Source of the DNA: Nitrospinaceae bacterium | GTDB lineage: Bacteria > Nitrospinota > Nitrospinia > Nitrospinales > JACRGP01 | Direction: 5' to 3' | Assembly (NCBI GenBank): GCA_029261555.1 | Contig: JAJDBB010000039.1 | Coordinates: forward strand, 39,579 to 103,578 | Length of the DNA: 64,000 nucleotides | Shown here: piece after piece, positions 42,874 to 53,300 of the stretch | How positions within the stretch are numbered: the stretch's first letter is position 1 | How the letters are laid out: every line of letters begins with the position of its first letter | Translations under genes and position numbers: made by a program | The notes under the pieces: model-generated | Database searches by the model: none | Told to the model about the DNA's origin: nothing | The model's input: only the letters and a program-made list of their open reading frames with translations

Positions 42874-43052
42874 GACGACTTCCTCCGTTGTCAAATTTCG
42901 GGTGATTGTGTGCACAGGAACTATAACAAAACGCGCCTCTCCTGACAATAGTTTGAATGTTGCGGGGAAAGTGATTCGCTGAGGGGTTCGTCTTGAATTG
43001 GTCGGGTGGGTGGGATAGTATGGGCTAACCTGCTTAGAGCGATTGGAAACCC

Positions 43053-43442
43053 ATGGTCAAATTTTGTCTGCAATGTAAGAATGCGTTTTGGGGCGGGGAC
43101 GTCTGCCCCAAGTGTGAGGGGGATATTCCCTTGCTGGACATGGCTCGCCCGGAAAACCAGAAGTACCTGCCCGAACTCAACATCGACGTGCGCCCGAAAT
43201 ATTTCGCCCGCAGCGCCATGTTGCTGACCTGTTTCGGATTCATCATGGCCCTGCCGTTGGGGATGTTCATCTTCATCCGCGGCATGTCGTTCAGCGACAA
43301 CCTGATCCTCTGGGCCGGAGTGGGGCTGGGAACGGTGGTCGCCGTCTCCTGGGGATGCTGGGCCGCCTCCCACAAACTCTTCGACAAAAAGATGGAAGCC
43401 GTCGAGGCCAAAGCCCTCGAAAAGGAAGCCCAACTGGATTGA
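43053..43442 (+). CDS. Zinc-ribbon membrane protein
   Basis: A 129-residue protein with an N-terminal zinc ribbon (FCLQCKNAFWGGDVCPKCEG, Cys5/8 and Cys18/21) and two membrane helices (AMLLTCFGFIMALPLGMFIF and LILWAGVGLGTVVAVSWGCW), ending in a charged helix. The ribbon should be cytoplasmic. Start ATG 43053 has weak ribosome binding. No close named family. Confidence 0.7.
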   Translation: MVKFCLQCKNAFWGGDVCPKCEGDIPLLDMARPENQKYLPELNIDVRPKYFARSAMLLTCFGFIMALPLGMFIFIRGMSFSDNLILWAGVGLGTVVAVSWGCWAASHKLFDKKMEAVEAKALEKEAQLD

Positions 43443-43485
43443 GGATTTTCCCGCCGGTTTATTTTGATCCGGGTCAGGCGGCGGG

Positions 43486-44802
43486 TTATTGCGCGTCCTG
43501 GGGTGGGGGATCGACGCTCTCGACGCGGTTCCTGCCGTTTCCCTTGGCCAAGTACAGGCATTCGTCGGCTTCCTTGATGATTTCCTTCACGTTTTTTTTT
43601 GCGCACTGGTAAAAACTGATACCCAGGCTCATGGTCACGCGGATATCCTGTTTATTATGAGTCATCTGATGCGCCTCGATCGCTGCGCGGGCTTTCTCGG
43701 CCCAGACTTTGGCTCCGGCAACCGGCGTCTCCGGAAGCAGGATTAAAAATTCCTCTCCGCCCCAGCGGCACACGACGTCCTGCTTGCGCGAGTTTTTCCT
43801 GAGCAGTTTTGCGATCTCCACTAACATATGATCCCCGGCGTCGTGACCATAGACGTCGTTGACTTTCTTGAAAAAATCGATATCCGCCAGTGCAATGGAA
43901 AATCCCCGTTTGTTGCGGTCTACCCGGTTGGCTTCGTATTGCAGTTTTTCTTCGATGTCCCGCCGGTTCGGCAGTTGGGTGAGTGGATCGGTGCGCGCGG
44001 TTTTTTCCAATTCTTTTTTGAGGCGCACCAGTTCCCGAATCATGGCGCCGGATTGTTGTTGGGCCTCCACGCGTTTGGTGACGTCCGAGAGAGTTCCGAT
44101 GATTTCCTTGCCCTCGTCGCTATAAAGAAACCGCGAGCGCAGGGTCACCCAGACAAATTCCCCGTCGGGCCGCCGGACCCGGCAATCCACATCCAATTGC
44201 CCTTCTTCCTCGGCTTCCGTCCATCGGCGCAACGTTTCTTCGCGGTCGTCTTCGTGGATCACTTCCCACCAGGGCAGGCCCATGGCGCGGGAGAGCGGGA
44301 CGCCGCAAGTTTTTTCCCAGGCGAGGTTCACGTAGGCGTACTTGCCCTCGGAGTCGATTTGAAAAATCCCAATGGGCGAAGACTGGCACATGCCTTGAAA
44401 ACGCAGTTCCTGCTTCCGATTTTCGGCGGGCGTTGACGGGCTCTCGTTCCGGCTCTGCTTCGAGGCTTGAAGATTCTTTATCGATGCGCCCATCCAGGCG
44501 GCGGTCCACAAAACGGCAAGCGCCAGCAGTCGGTCGACGACCGGATATCCGGAGGGTTGGGCTGTTGCGAGGAAAAATCCAAGGACGATCAGAAACGAGG
44601 CGAACGTAGCGGTAGCGATTACGGCGCGCCGGTCTGGAATCCGCAGGGCGGGAATGATCAGAAAAAAATAAAACAGGGCCGCGTTGTAGAAGCCGGAAAA
44701 ATCCCGGTCGATAAAAAACAAGCCCAATCCCGCCGCAAATACGCCCGCCGCTAGAATTTTTGGGCCGAGGGAGAAACCAGAAATGTCTGTTTCTTCATTC
44801 AT
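43486..44802 (-). CDS. Membrane PAS-GGDEF diguanylate cyclase
   Basis: A 438-residue inner-membrane protein with about four N-terminal helices (GPKILAAGVFAAGLGLFFID to LLALAVLWTAAWMG), a PAS/PAC sensor (FQGMCQSSPIGIFQIDSEGK, FVWVTLRSRFLYSDEGKEII) and a C-terminal GGDEF domain. The active site is intact as GGEEF in VCRWGGEEFLILLPE, and an RxxD inhibitory site (RKQD) lies five residues before it. It should make cyclic di-GMP with product inhibition, which in turn commonly controls pili and polysaccharide. Only the GGDEF output is present; no EAL domain. Confidence 0.92.
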   Translation of the reverse strand: MNEETDISGFSLGPKILAAGVFAAGLGLFFIDRDFSGFYNAALFYFFLIIPALRIPDRRAVIATATFASFLIVLGFFLATAQPSGYPVVDRLLALAVLWTAAWMGASIKNLQASKQSRNESPSTPAENRKQELRFQGMCQSSPIGIFQIDSEGKYAYVNLAWEKTCGVPLSRAMGLPWWEVIHEDDREETLRRWTEAEEEGQLDVDCRVRRPDGEFVWVTLRSRFLYSDEGKEIIGTLSDVTKRVEAQQQSGAMIRELVRLKKELEKTARTDPLTQLPNRRDIEEKLQYEANRVDRNKRGFSIALADIDFFKKVNDVYGHDAGDHMLVEIAKLLRKNSRKQDVVCRWGGEEFLILLPETPVAGAKVWAEKARAAIEAHQMTHNKQDIRVTMSLGISFYQCAKKNVKEIIKEADECLYLAKGNGRNRVESVDPPPQDAQ

Positions 44803-44889
44803 TTAACGGGTTGAGTGAGGGGTTACGGCAAACAGGTTAATTTTTTTTCCGGACGAATTCAAGTTCAATTGCCTTACAAGGAAAGTCGG

Positions 44890-45567
44890 TCAGGCGGGCG
44901 GGGATTCTTTTCTGATAACGAATACCTTGTCGGCGAAAATGTCTATATCGTAGCCGCCGAGGTCGGCCATTTTGGCGAGAGCGCGATTGCAATAAAAACT
45001 AACGTGGGTAGGGTCGTCCTTGTACCACCATGTTTTGAAATGTTCCGCCGCGTTGGGCGCCTCGATGAAAGGGTTAGTCAGCATGGTGGAAAATAACGCG
45101 ACGCCGTCCGGCGCCAGAACCTTCTCAATCTCCCGCAACTCTTCCCAAGGGTTGGACAGGTGTTCGATCACTTCCACGCCGACGACGGCGTCGAACAAAT
45201 GCGAATAGCTTTGGTCCTTCAAATAGCCGTCGCGCATGGGTTCCAGCTCCGTCACGCTGAATCCACGCTTTCTAAGCTCGCGGGCCATTGCGCCCGAGCC
45301 AGAACCGAAGTCCAGGATTCGCTCGGGAACGCGGTAAACCTGAATGTAAGAGAGCAAACCGTCCACCTGGTCTTTCCAGAAATCCGCCTGCACGGTTTCC
45401 CATTGCGATTTGTAATGGTTTTCTTCCAGCTCCTTTTCCGGAAGGTCGGAGGTGAAAATAAGAAAGCATTCGGGGCATTTAAAAAACGCGCGGCTGTCCT
45501 GAAAAAATGCAAGCGAAGAGGATTGGCAAATCCGGCAGGCAGGTGCGGAGTTTGGACTGGGAGTCAT
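44890..45567 (-). CDS. Class I SAM methyltransferase with N-terminal Cys ribbon
   Basis: A 225-residue protein. The first 35 residues have four Cys (ACRICQ, FKCPECF), like the zinc-ribbon cap of the methyltransferases that act on sugar nucleotides or surface polysaccharide. The Rossmann core shows motif I ILDFGSGSGAMARELRKRGF and motif II DAVVGVEVIEHLSNPWEELR, then VLAPDGVALFSTMLT. Methyltransferase family 23 proteins with this cap occur in LPS and capsule clusters. Substrate unknown. It lies 87 bp from the start of the diguanylate cyclase gene upstream of it. Confidence 0.75.
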   Translation of the reverse strand: MTPSPNSAPACRICQSSSLAFFQDSRAFFKCPECFLIFTSDLPEKELEENHYKSQWETVQADFWKDQVDGLLSYIQVYRVPERILDFGSGSGAMARELRKRGFSVTELEPMRDGYLKDQSYSHLFDAVVGVEVIEHLSNPWEELREIEKVLAPDGVALFSTMLTNPFIEAPNAAEHFKTWWYKDDPTHVSFYCNRALAKMADLGGYDIDIFADKVFVIRKESPPA

Positions 45568-45657
45568 GTTTTTGGATGAAAGGTCCGTTGGTTTAAAGAG
45601 CGCCGCGTTGAATTATTTGTAGCGCTTTTGGCTAAAAGTTTCCACGCATTTAAAGAG

Positions 45658-46452
45658 TCAGTTTTTTGTCGTTTGCGGGGAAAGAACCCGACATTTTGTT
45701 CGCTTCATGCGGAACATTTCAAAATGATTTTCCTCCGGCGCCCACAGCAAGCGACCGGTCAGCTCCGCCAGATCGCCCGTCAGTCGCGCCCGGTTGACGG
45801 AAAACGTGAACGGCAGTAAGGCGCCTAGAGCCCGGCTGACCCTAGGATTGTAAGTCGTGACAACGCGTCCCTCGCGCTCCACCCGCCAGGGAAGCATCCA
45901 CAAATGCGGCGAGACCGATCGGAATTTGATTTCGCTTCCGTCGTCCAGATTGACCGCGATCCGGATCAAGGGACGGCCGCCCTTCCCGTTTTTCCGATAA
46001 TGATTTTCTACGACCGCCGTCGCTTTTTTCAGGTTTTTAAAAGACTCGAGAAAGCGACGTTCGTCTTCGGCGGTCCGGGTTTTCGGGAGGTTTTCGGATT
46101 CCGAGCAGGGCCGGGGGCGTTTTAATTTCATGAGAATCCGTTCGGCGTTGGAGTCCAGCCAGGGTTGCGTCACGCCCAGAAGCTCAGGATCCAAACGTTC
46201 GACGGGCGGCGCAAGAAGAGCCGCCAGCAATTCCTGGATTTGTTCCCGCGTGAAGCGGTCGTGGTCTGCGAAGTATCCCGACCCCTTGCGGACGATCATC
46301 ATCTCGCTTTTAACGCTTGCGCGCCCCGTTATAATCGACGTCGCCGAAACGCTCGATACTTCGGCGCTGAAAACTCCACCCGAAGCCAACGTCAGAAGAA
46401 GTGCGGAAAAGAGAAAAACACTTCCCGATTTTTTTATCATTGGTAAGCGCAT
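45658..46452 (-). CDS. Exported protein of unknown function
   Basis: A 264-residue exported protein; MRLPMIKKSGSVFLFSALLL gives a signal peptide to about residue 30. An ATG four codons later is an equally good start, and 26 further upstream codons read poorly. The mature part is about 70 percent hydrophilic with no repeat. One Cys-containing segment (RPRPCSESENLPKTRTAED) is followed by a helix and then an EIKFRSVSPHLWMLPWRVE beta segment. The mature N-terminus is rich in Ser and Val (AEVSSVSATSIITGRASVKS). No family recognised. Divergent from the methyltransferase at 46585. Confidence 0.6.
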   Translation of the reverse strand: MRLPMIKKSGSVFLFSALLLTLASGGVFSAEVSSVSATSIITGRASVKSEMMIVRKGSGYFADHDRFTREQIQELLAALLAPPVERLDPELLGVTQPWLDSNAERILMKLKRPRPCSESENLPKTRTAEDERRFLESFKNLKKATAVVENHYRKNGKGGRPLIRIAVNLDDGSEIKFRSVSPHLWMLPWRVEREGRVVTTYNPRVSRALGALLPFTFSVNRARLTGDLAELTGRLLWAPEENHFEMFRMKRTKCRVLSPQTTKN

Positions 46453-46584
46453 AAAAAATTTAAACCGGATTGGCAAATCGAGGCAAGTCCCTGGCGGGAC
46501 CATGATAGAATTTATCGGTCGCGGGATCAAATTATGGATTGGCTCTTTGATTGCCGCAGAAAATTAATTTCAATAGGAGAGCGC

Positions 46585-47382
46585 ATGCCCACCGAATGGC
46601 CGTTGCCTGAAAATGATCCCTGGTCGACTCCGTTCGCCCAAACGCTCATGGAACAGCTCGACCTGTTTCCCGGCGCGTCTGTACTGGACGTGGCGGCGGG
46701 CGGAGGGATTCCCGCTTTTCACATCGCGGAAATCGTCGGCGAAAAAGGAACGGTGTTGGCCGTCGACGCCCACCAGGGCCAAGTCATGCGCGCTCGGTCC
46801 ATTCAAGGCCGCCGTCTGCCCTGGTTGCGTTTCGAGGTGGGAGACATGCGTCGCCTGCCGCCGGACCTGGGCCGATTCGACCGCATCACCGGAAACCTGT
46901 CGTTCATGTTTTTTCGTCCCAACCGGTTCGAGGCGCTGAAACAACTGACGGGATTTTTAAATCCCGGCGGGCAGATCGTGTTGACCTTCCCCGTACTGGG
47001 AACGTTCGACTCCCTCTGGCAAATTGTCGACGAGGAAATGAGTCGGCTGGGATTCGAAAACGAGCGCCGGGCGCTCGACGAATACATAAACGAACGGCCT
47101 TCGGCTGAGCAGGCGCGGCAGTGGCTGGAGGAGTTGGGATTCACGAAGGCGTCCGCGACGGAACGGCCGCTGGAGGTCCCGACGGGACCGGACCGGGCGT
47201 TTCTAGAGCATCCCCTTTTGCGCGGCGGTTTTCTTGACGACGTTTACGAATGTTTCGAGGATCAGGGTTTGGCCGAGGAGTTCATGACGGACATTTCCAA
47301 AGACGTTTCCCGCTTCACGCCGCTATTCGCGCAACGTTGCGCCCTGTCCGGCTGGAAGCCGCCGGGCGACGATGTAAATTGA
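46585..47382 (+). CDS. Class I SAM-dependent methyltransferase
   Basis: A 265-residue methyltransferase. TAGGAGA 4 bp before the ATG at 46585 decides this start over a 17-codon longer frame. Motif I is SVLDVAAGGGIPAFHIAEI, the SAM-acid loop VLAVDAHQGQVMRARSI, and motif IV region FDRITGNLSFMFFRPNRFEA. The C-terminal half includes two helical regions typical of a type 11/UbiE-like enzyme. It is convergent with the peptide-hydroxylase-like gene, with 2 bp between stops, so it is not in that operon. Substrate unknown. Confidence 0.78.
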   Translation: MPTEWPLPENDPWSTPFAQTLMEQLDLFPGASVLDVAAGGGIPAFHIAEIVGEKGTVLAVDAHQGQVMRARSIQGRRLPWLRFEVGDMRRLPPDLGRFDRITGNLSFMFFRPNRFEALKQLTGFLNPGGQIVLTFPVLGTFDSLWQIVDEEMSRLGFENERRALDEYINERPSAEQARQWLEELGFTKASATERPLEVPTGPDRAFLEHPLLRGGFLDDVYECFEDQGLAEEFMTDISKDVSRFTPLFAQRCALSGWKPPGDDVN

Positions 47383-47384
47383 GA

Positions 47385-48239
47385 CTACGATTGTAGCGTG
47401 CAAGCGCCGTAGCCGTTCTTGTCCATGATCGCGTTGCCTTCAAGTAAAACTTTTTCCGACCATTCCAAAAAGGCGCCGATAAATTTTTTGCCGTCTGCGT
47501 CTGTTTGAATGTTGCCCGCCACGTCCTTGTGTCCCGCTTCCATGCGGATCACGTTGCGGGCGAGCAGGCACAGAACGGCGTCCCGCGTCGCCTCGTCGTC
47601 GATATGCTCCAGCATTTTTATGTCCAGTTGCGTCACGTGCATGAATGAATACTGCGCGTGGAACACGGCGGTCATGGGGCGCGATCGGTCTTTACGGATG
47701 GGGCTTTCATAAAGGTCGTCCGGCGGATTGACGATCAGGCGCGTCGCGGTTTCCACGGAAATCCCCATGGCCCTGAGTTTTTGGTGCGCCATTTCATGGA
47801 CCATGGCTTGGGCCAGGCCGATGGGGTCGTTCACGGTGGCGCACAAGGTTCCGAACAGATGTTCGTTGGAGTTGCTGGAGGAGCCTACGGATACGTCTTG
47901 ATGTCGGGGGTCCATCGTCGTGTCGATGAAGGGATGGACCGTGTCGATCAACTTTTTGAACTGCTCGTACACCTCGGGCCAACATTGTACATAGGTTGCG
48001 GCCTTTGGAATGTTGGGGTGGTCCTGCGAGGCATTGACAAAGTTTGGGAGACCCATGACGTCCTGGTTGATATAACGGACCGCCACTTGTCCGTCAAATA
48101 CGGCGGCGGCGTCTCCCACCGGACGGCGGACATACAACTCGCTCCGCAACGGAGAAGACTGGGTCTGGGCCAGACGCAAAATAGTTTCCGTATCGTATTG
48201 GTCGGTTTGCGGAACCGCCATTCTCTCCCATTCGATCAT
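47385..48239 (-). CDS. HExxH protein of the putative alpha-ketoglutarate peptide beta-hydroxylase family
   Basis: A 284-residue soluble protein whose HExxH site is intact: VHEMAHQ (His148, Glu149, His152). The downstream SPIRKDRSRPM and AVFHAQYSFMHV (about residues 179-202) match the RP-x-x-G-x-x-H-G pattern of the family annotated as HEXXH-motif peptide modification proteins, more recently aKG-HExxH-type peptide beta-hydroxylases. It lacks the zincin metalloprotease surroundings. It closes the operon with the radical SAM gene (17 bp apart) and the His-x-Asp proteins, so it most likely hydroxylates residues of those repeats. Start at 48239 follows AAGGA; an alternative ATG lies 6 codons in. 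Confidence 0.78.
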   Translation of the reverse strand: MIEWERMAVPQTDQYDTETILRLAQTQSSPLRSELYVRRPVGDAAAVFDGQVAVRYINQDVMGLPNFVNASQDHPNIPKAATYVQCWPEVYEQFKKLIDTVHPFIDTTMDPRHQDVSVGSSSNSNEHLFGTLCATVNDPIGLAQAMVHEMAHQKLRAMGISVETATRLIVNPPDDLYESPIRKDRSRPMTAVFHAQYSFMHVTQLDIKMLEHIDDEATRDAVLCLLARNVIRMEAGHKDVAGNIQTDADGKKFIGAFLEWSEKVLLEGNAIMDKNGYGACTLQS

Positions 48240-48256
48240 TGTGCGAATCCTTCCCG

Positions 48257-50293
48257 TTATATTTTTCCAGCCATATTATAAGGATAGCCCAGCCCGCGTA
48301 TGCTTTCTTCAGGGCCGACGGACCCCGCGTATTGAACGGTGATTTTTCCGGTTGTGGCGTCGGCGCGAGTGGAAATTTTCGCGACCGGGGTTTTGATTTC
48401 CGCAATGCCGTTGAGCGCCGACCATTCCAAAGGCCAGGAGAGAATTTCGCGCAACCAATCCGCGGCTTCTTCGAAGCCGGATTCCCTTGCAAGCTCTATT
48501 GTCCTGTCGGCGATTTGCGTCGACGCCGAACAATCGGGACTGCACGGGAAATGGAAAACGGCCTGGATTCCTATCGCTTTTAAAAAAATATTCAAACCCG
48601 GATCGCCGCTCCACTCCAGGGGACTTTTGACGTCGTCCCGCCCCGGTTGGGCAATCAGCCAGACGGGGTCTTTCAGGTTTTGCGGCAGAGCCTTTTGCAG
48701 ATAAAATTTACGGCAACACTCGGGAATCCCCAGCATGGCCCCGATTTTTTCATTATCGCCCGTCCGTCGCAGTTCAATGATTTTATCAAGATCGTCCGCT
48801 TTACCGACGATCACATTTTGATATTTTCCAGAACCCACGCTTGAGTTTCCATTGCCGTTAATGGAATCGTAAAAAAATCCCTGTCCCCAAGGTTCCACGC
48901 TCAAACCTTTTTGGGAGGCCTGGCGAAGGTATTCGAATATCCGGCTTGGCGTGACTTGTCGAATTGCACAGTCGGCCATCCCATCGGCGACACAATGGAT
49001 TCCGGACTGCAACTGCCACTCGTTAATTTTTTTGAAACGCGGTTCCCAGATTTCCCTGGCGGAATCTGCCGTCCAGGCCAGGCGCGCGAAATGCGGTAGG
49101 CGAAAATCCTCCTGTTGCGCGGCAGACCTGGAGCCGTTTTCCTCCGCCGCCCAGGAAAGGTTTGAAAGGGAAATATTGCGTCCCTCGTTCCAGGCTTGTA
49201 TCAGTTGCGTTTCCAGTCTTTTGCGAACGGGATGGATACTGAGCGGCCATTCGCCTCTTCGCACGAGGTTTCTTTCCATCTGTGAGAACAGCGTTTTCCA
49301 AATTTCACAGTGTTCGGTGCGGTTCCTCCAGTCGCCGTCGATGGCGGTGCCGGGACACTGGCCCTTGCAGGCCATGAAAAACCGGCACCCCTGGCATCCT
49401 CCGTTTTCCTGAGGCGTGTGATACAACGCGAGGTAGCGTTCAAATCCCTGTTCGTCGGCTTTAGTGAAATCGATACCGTCCTTATTAGTGCGTCCGCAGT
49501 TGCTGCTTTGCCCGTTGCCCTCCACGCCGCGTACGGCTTCAGTTGAGTAGGGGTCGCAAGCGTGCCAGACGCACGAAGTTCCCTGGTCCTTGGCGACGAG
49601 CAGGGATTCCATTTCCCGGATCACGTCGAACTGGATATGTTTCAATTCATTTTGAAATTCCGCAAAATACAGCAAGGCCTCGACGTTTTCGCGATCGGAC
49701 AGGGCGTAGTTTTTTCGGATGTACTCGTTTTCCGATTCCAACATATGCAGGCGCAAGGAGCGAATTCCCAAGGCGTCCAGGTCTTTTATCCACGCCTTCA
49801 TGGCGGGGAGTTTCTCAGGAACGGCGTTGAGGCGGTGGAGCGTGGCGATGAGTCCCGGCGGATTCCATTCGCGGCAGACTCTTTCTATAGCGGCCTGAAC
49901 CTTCGCGGTTGCGTCGCGGGTTTTTGTTTCGGCGCCCGCCCAGCGTAGATCGTTCAACTCGCCCGGTCCGTCGACTGAGATACCGACGTCGACGTTGTAC
50001 TGCTTGAACAGACGCATGTGCTCGTCGTTGATCAGGGCGCCGTTTGTCTGGATGCTGTTCTTGCCGTAATTCTCCAATCCCCAGCGCCACAACTCTTCAA
50101 GGTCGTTCAAAGGTATCAAAAGAGGTTCGCCGCCGAACATAGTAAAGGGACCGCCTTCGCGCTCGATGGCGGCCTTCATTTTTTCCAGATCGTAGCTTTG
50201 GCGAAGGTTGCCCGCTTCCCGTTGCGGATTCTGGTAGCAGTAGTGGCATTCCAGGTTGCAGGCCACTCCCATGGGGCGAAGTTCGACGGTCAT
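48257..50293 (-). CDS. Radical SAM/SPASM peptide-modifying enzyme with C-terminal Cys-rich extension
   Basis: A 678-residue enzyme. The N-terminal radical SAM domain has the 4Fe-4S motif Cys12-x3-Cys16-x2-Cys19 (CNLECHYCYQNPQREAG) and GGEP at 54-57, with SIQTNGALIN and VGISVDGPGELND typical of anaerobic-sulfatase-maturase-like enzymes. A SPASM domain follows at about 265-335 (CGRTNKDG, CQGCRFFMACKGQCPG). A further 300 residues end with IPECCRKFYLQKALPQN and FHFPCSPDCSAS, which resembles the DUF483 fold. Such SPASM enzymes make carbon-carbon, ether or thioether links in peptides. Directly downstream of a giant His-x-Asp protein and upstream of the HExxH gene. Confidence 0.85.
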   Translation of the reverse strand: MTVELRPMGVACNLECHYCYQNPQREAGNLRQSYDLEKMKAAIEREGGPFTMFGGEPLLIPLNDLEELWRWGLENYGKNSIQTNGALINDEHMRLFKQYNVDVGISVDGPGELNDLRWAGAETKTRDATAKVQAAIERVCREWNPPGLIATLHRLNAVPEKLPAMKAWIKDLDALGIRSLRLHMLESENEYIRKNYALSDRENVEALLYFAEFQNELKHIQFDVIREMESLLVAKDQGTSCVWHACDPYSTEAVRGVEGNGQSSNCGRTNKDGIDFTKADEQGFERYLALYHTPQENGGCQGCRFFMACKGQCPGTAIDGDWRNRTEHCEIWKTLFSQMERNLVRRGEWPLSIHPVRKRLETQLIQAWNEGRNISLSNLSWAAEENGSRSAAQQEDFRLPHFARLAWTADSAREIWEPRFKKINEWQLQSGIHCVADGMADCAIRQVTPSRIFEYLRQASQKGLSVEPWGQGFFYDSINGNGNSSVGSGKYQNVIVGKADDLDKIIELRRTGDNEKIGAMLGIPECCRKFYLQKALPQNLKDPVWLIAQPGRDDVKSPLEWSGDPGLNIFLKAIGIQAVFHFPCSPDCSASTQIADRTIELARESGFEEAADWLREILSWPLEWSALNGIAEIKTPVAKISTRADATTGKITVQYAGSVGPEESIRGLGYPYNMAGKI

Positions 50294-50338
50294 TTTTGTT
50301 CGTCCTTTTGTATGGTGGCTTCGAGTTTCATAATATTT

Positions 50339-53300
50339 TTAAGCGTCAAGATGTACCGGAATATCGCCATGAGGTTTCTTGTCCACATGGGGAACCACTT
50401 TGGTATCGCCATGAGGTTTCGCCGATTTATCCATATGCCCAGTACTTTTATCAATATGAGTATGCTTGTCTGTATGAGAATGTTTAGGCCAATGGTCCCA
50501 ATGCGCGTCCACATGATGTTTGCCCGTATCAAGATGGTGAGGAATGTCTCCATGAAGTTTTGCTGGATAGTCGACATGCGGGGTAGTGGGGGTATCGATA
50601 TGAGGTTTCGGCGTATCGCCATGGCTCCAGGTTGAATCGATATGCTCCCCAGGGAAGGCGGCCTTGACGGCGCTTTGGATCTCGTTTTTTGAATATTTCA
50701 AGGCGCGGAGGACTTTTGCCGCCTGATCGCCGTTAAAACCTGCGCCTTCCAGGGCTTTGGCAATATCGTCGGCGCCATAGCCTAAAATAGCTTTTGTGTC
50801 GTCGCCAATTTGCTGGGCGTTGAGTCCAAAGGAGTCGTGAAGGATTTTACCGATGGCTTTGGCCGTGTTTTTAATTCCCTGGATAATTTTCTTCTTTAGC
50901 AGTTCCAACCATTTAGAGGGATCATGCAAAACTGCAGCGATGGCCTTTTTAACATACGGCTCCAAGACCCCAGGAAATGAGGCGAATGGTCTGTCGTCAA
51001 GATTCATACCGGAATCTGTAAGGGCCGTCAGCGATATTCCTTCCCATTCGAAAGTCGCCGAATTAATCCTCCCGGACGGCGCACCAGTAATTTTTTTATT
51101 AATGGATATAGAACAGGCTACATGAACGTCCGCCTTCACGCTGCCCAGCTTGCCAAAGTCCATGGTTTTATCAATGCCGGCGACGACGGACCCCGTGGCG
51201 GTCATTTGCTGATCGCTCTTTACGGTCAAGGTCATATCAAACTTCGTCGCGGTCGCCAGATCCCCGGAAAAATGAATCGTCAAACCGTCAAGCGTAATTT
51301 GGACCGCCGTTCTGGCAAGAGGCGCGCCGAGAAAATTAACCTGCGCGTCCAGGATCATGTAAGGCGCCTTGATAGAAAGTTCAGGGTAAGGTTTGTACGT
51401 CGACATGGAGAATAACGGACCGACGTCTTTTCTTTCGCTCGAGGTAATGGTCAGAAAATTATCGCTGTAAATTTTGATAAGCGACGTCGTACCTGTTGCG
51501 GTGATTCCCACATTAGGCTCAACGTCCACTTTGACGGTCGCCGACCAGGAAAGGATTGTTATTTTCCCGTCGACTTTGATTCCCTTCCTGAATACCGGCA
51601 GGTTGGCAATGATTGTATCTTCCGGGACGCAATAAATCTGAGCTTCCGTGGAGACGTCGATCGAGGTTCCGTCCAGTTTCAACTGGTAATGAATCCGGCC
51701 AGAAAGATCATTGAGATACCAAAGAGAGCCTTTTTTGTTAACTGTGATAGTTGTCGTTTGCGGGTTGGTACTCAGACTGACTTTGCCATACTGGCTGAAG
51801 GCGGCTGCGGTGGCGGCGACGTCGCGATTGTTCAAGGCGGCGGCGGCCGAGTTAGGCATTTTAAACGAACCGGTTCCTTCAAGCTTGACAGTGGAAAGTA
51901 TCTTTTTAATTTTGGCGGGGACGGGCGTTTTCAAAACTCCCGCCAATTCGCCGACCACGTCGGCCAGGCTCAGGTTGCTGACGGCTCCGATGAACAGGCT
52001 TTGCGCGGGATCGGCGGAGTCCGCAAAGACCGCGATGGAACTGTCGAAAGTATCCACTTCGATTTGCGCGGCGAAACCCAGGCTTGGAACCCCTTCCCAA
52101 TCTATGCCGATTTCCAAAGCTAGGCTTCTCAGTTTGATCACCCAGAATTGAAGCGATTTGTTTTTGCCGTCGTGGTTGACGGATTGCAGGTCGCCGGCCA
52201 GAAAAGCCCCGTTCGGCACGAAGGCCATCACCAGATCGAACTCGCAATAGGCTCCCTGTATGGGGACCGTCAAACTGCCAATCACGGAAAAAACCGGTTG
52301 TTCTTCAATGATCGCTAGTTGCAGAGTCCCCTGGACGTCTACGTCCTTTCTAAACTTTCCCGAAATGGTCGCGGTGAGTTTGGAATCGGCGGGCGGGTTG
52401 GTTCCCACTGAGAGCGCGACCTGTAAATTCTGAGGAAGCGACAAGAAACCGCGAAGCAGTTTCGTTACCGCTTGCAGGTCCATATCGATATTTGCATAAA
52501 CGTTGAAACCTTTTTGAGGACCTGTAATGCCTTGCGGCAATTGGATTTTTTTAGTTTTGATATTTGGATTGTTGAACTGAGCCAAGTTCAGAAAGTTCAG
52601 GTTTGTGGGAACGATGGAGCCGACCACCATCAAGACGTCTTCCAGCGTCAGAACTTTTTCAAACGCCTCCAGCTTGGCCAGCCCGGGAATCTTGTCCAGC
52701 GTACTTTCCGGAACCTCCATGGCCAGCGCAAACCCCCATTGCCCGGCTACCTTCGTAACTTCAAACCCCAGACTGCCAAATCCTTTCATCTGGGTTCCCA
52801 GCATGAAGTCGTAAGCATCGCCCTGTTTTTCAATTAAGATCGAAGACTTTTCAAAGGTCAGGTCAAAGCCGTGAGGTATGGGTATGGCCGCCAGGGTCAA
52901 CTTGGAAATCAACTGAGAAAGCTTGATGGTTTCGATAGCGGCGCGGAGAGAGACGTCTCCGGGTGTTGTGTAATTGACTTGAAAAACGATCCCGTCAATG
53001 AACTCCAGGTAGCCGGAGAAATTCCCTCCAAATTTTTTTCCTTCGGCGGAGGAGTTTAAGATATTGAGAGCGAGATTTTTAACGGTGAACGTTACCGACC
53101 CCAGTTCAATTTCCCAGGGAGTGTGGTCGGCCATCAGGATATTGAGGTTGTAGAATTTCCCCGGACTGACGTCGACGTCCACCTGGTCGACGCTCAGGTC
53201 GCCTATTGGAGGATTGGCTCCAGCCAACGGGATATACTTATTCATCAATTTTTTTAGCGGGAGATTTTGTGGTTGTTCCAGTTCGCCGTAGACCTCAAAA

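Noticed and set aside
46585..47382. The convergent methyltransferase as a member of the His-x-Asp modification operon
   Set aside because: Opposite strand, own ribosome-binding site, and nothing in it indicates a peptide substrate; only adjacency supports the idea.
50018..50635. A 205-codon Met-rich plus-strand frame opposite the His-x-Asp tail
   Set aside because: It is the antisense shadow of the repeats (CAT read as ATG), which produces artificial Met/His/Tyr-rich peptides.
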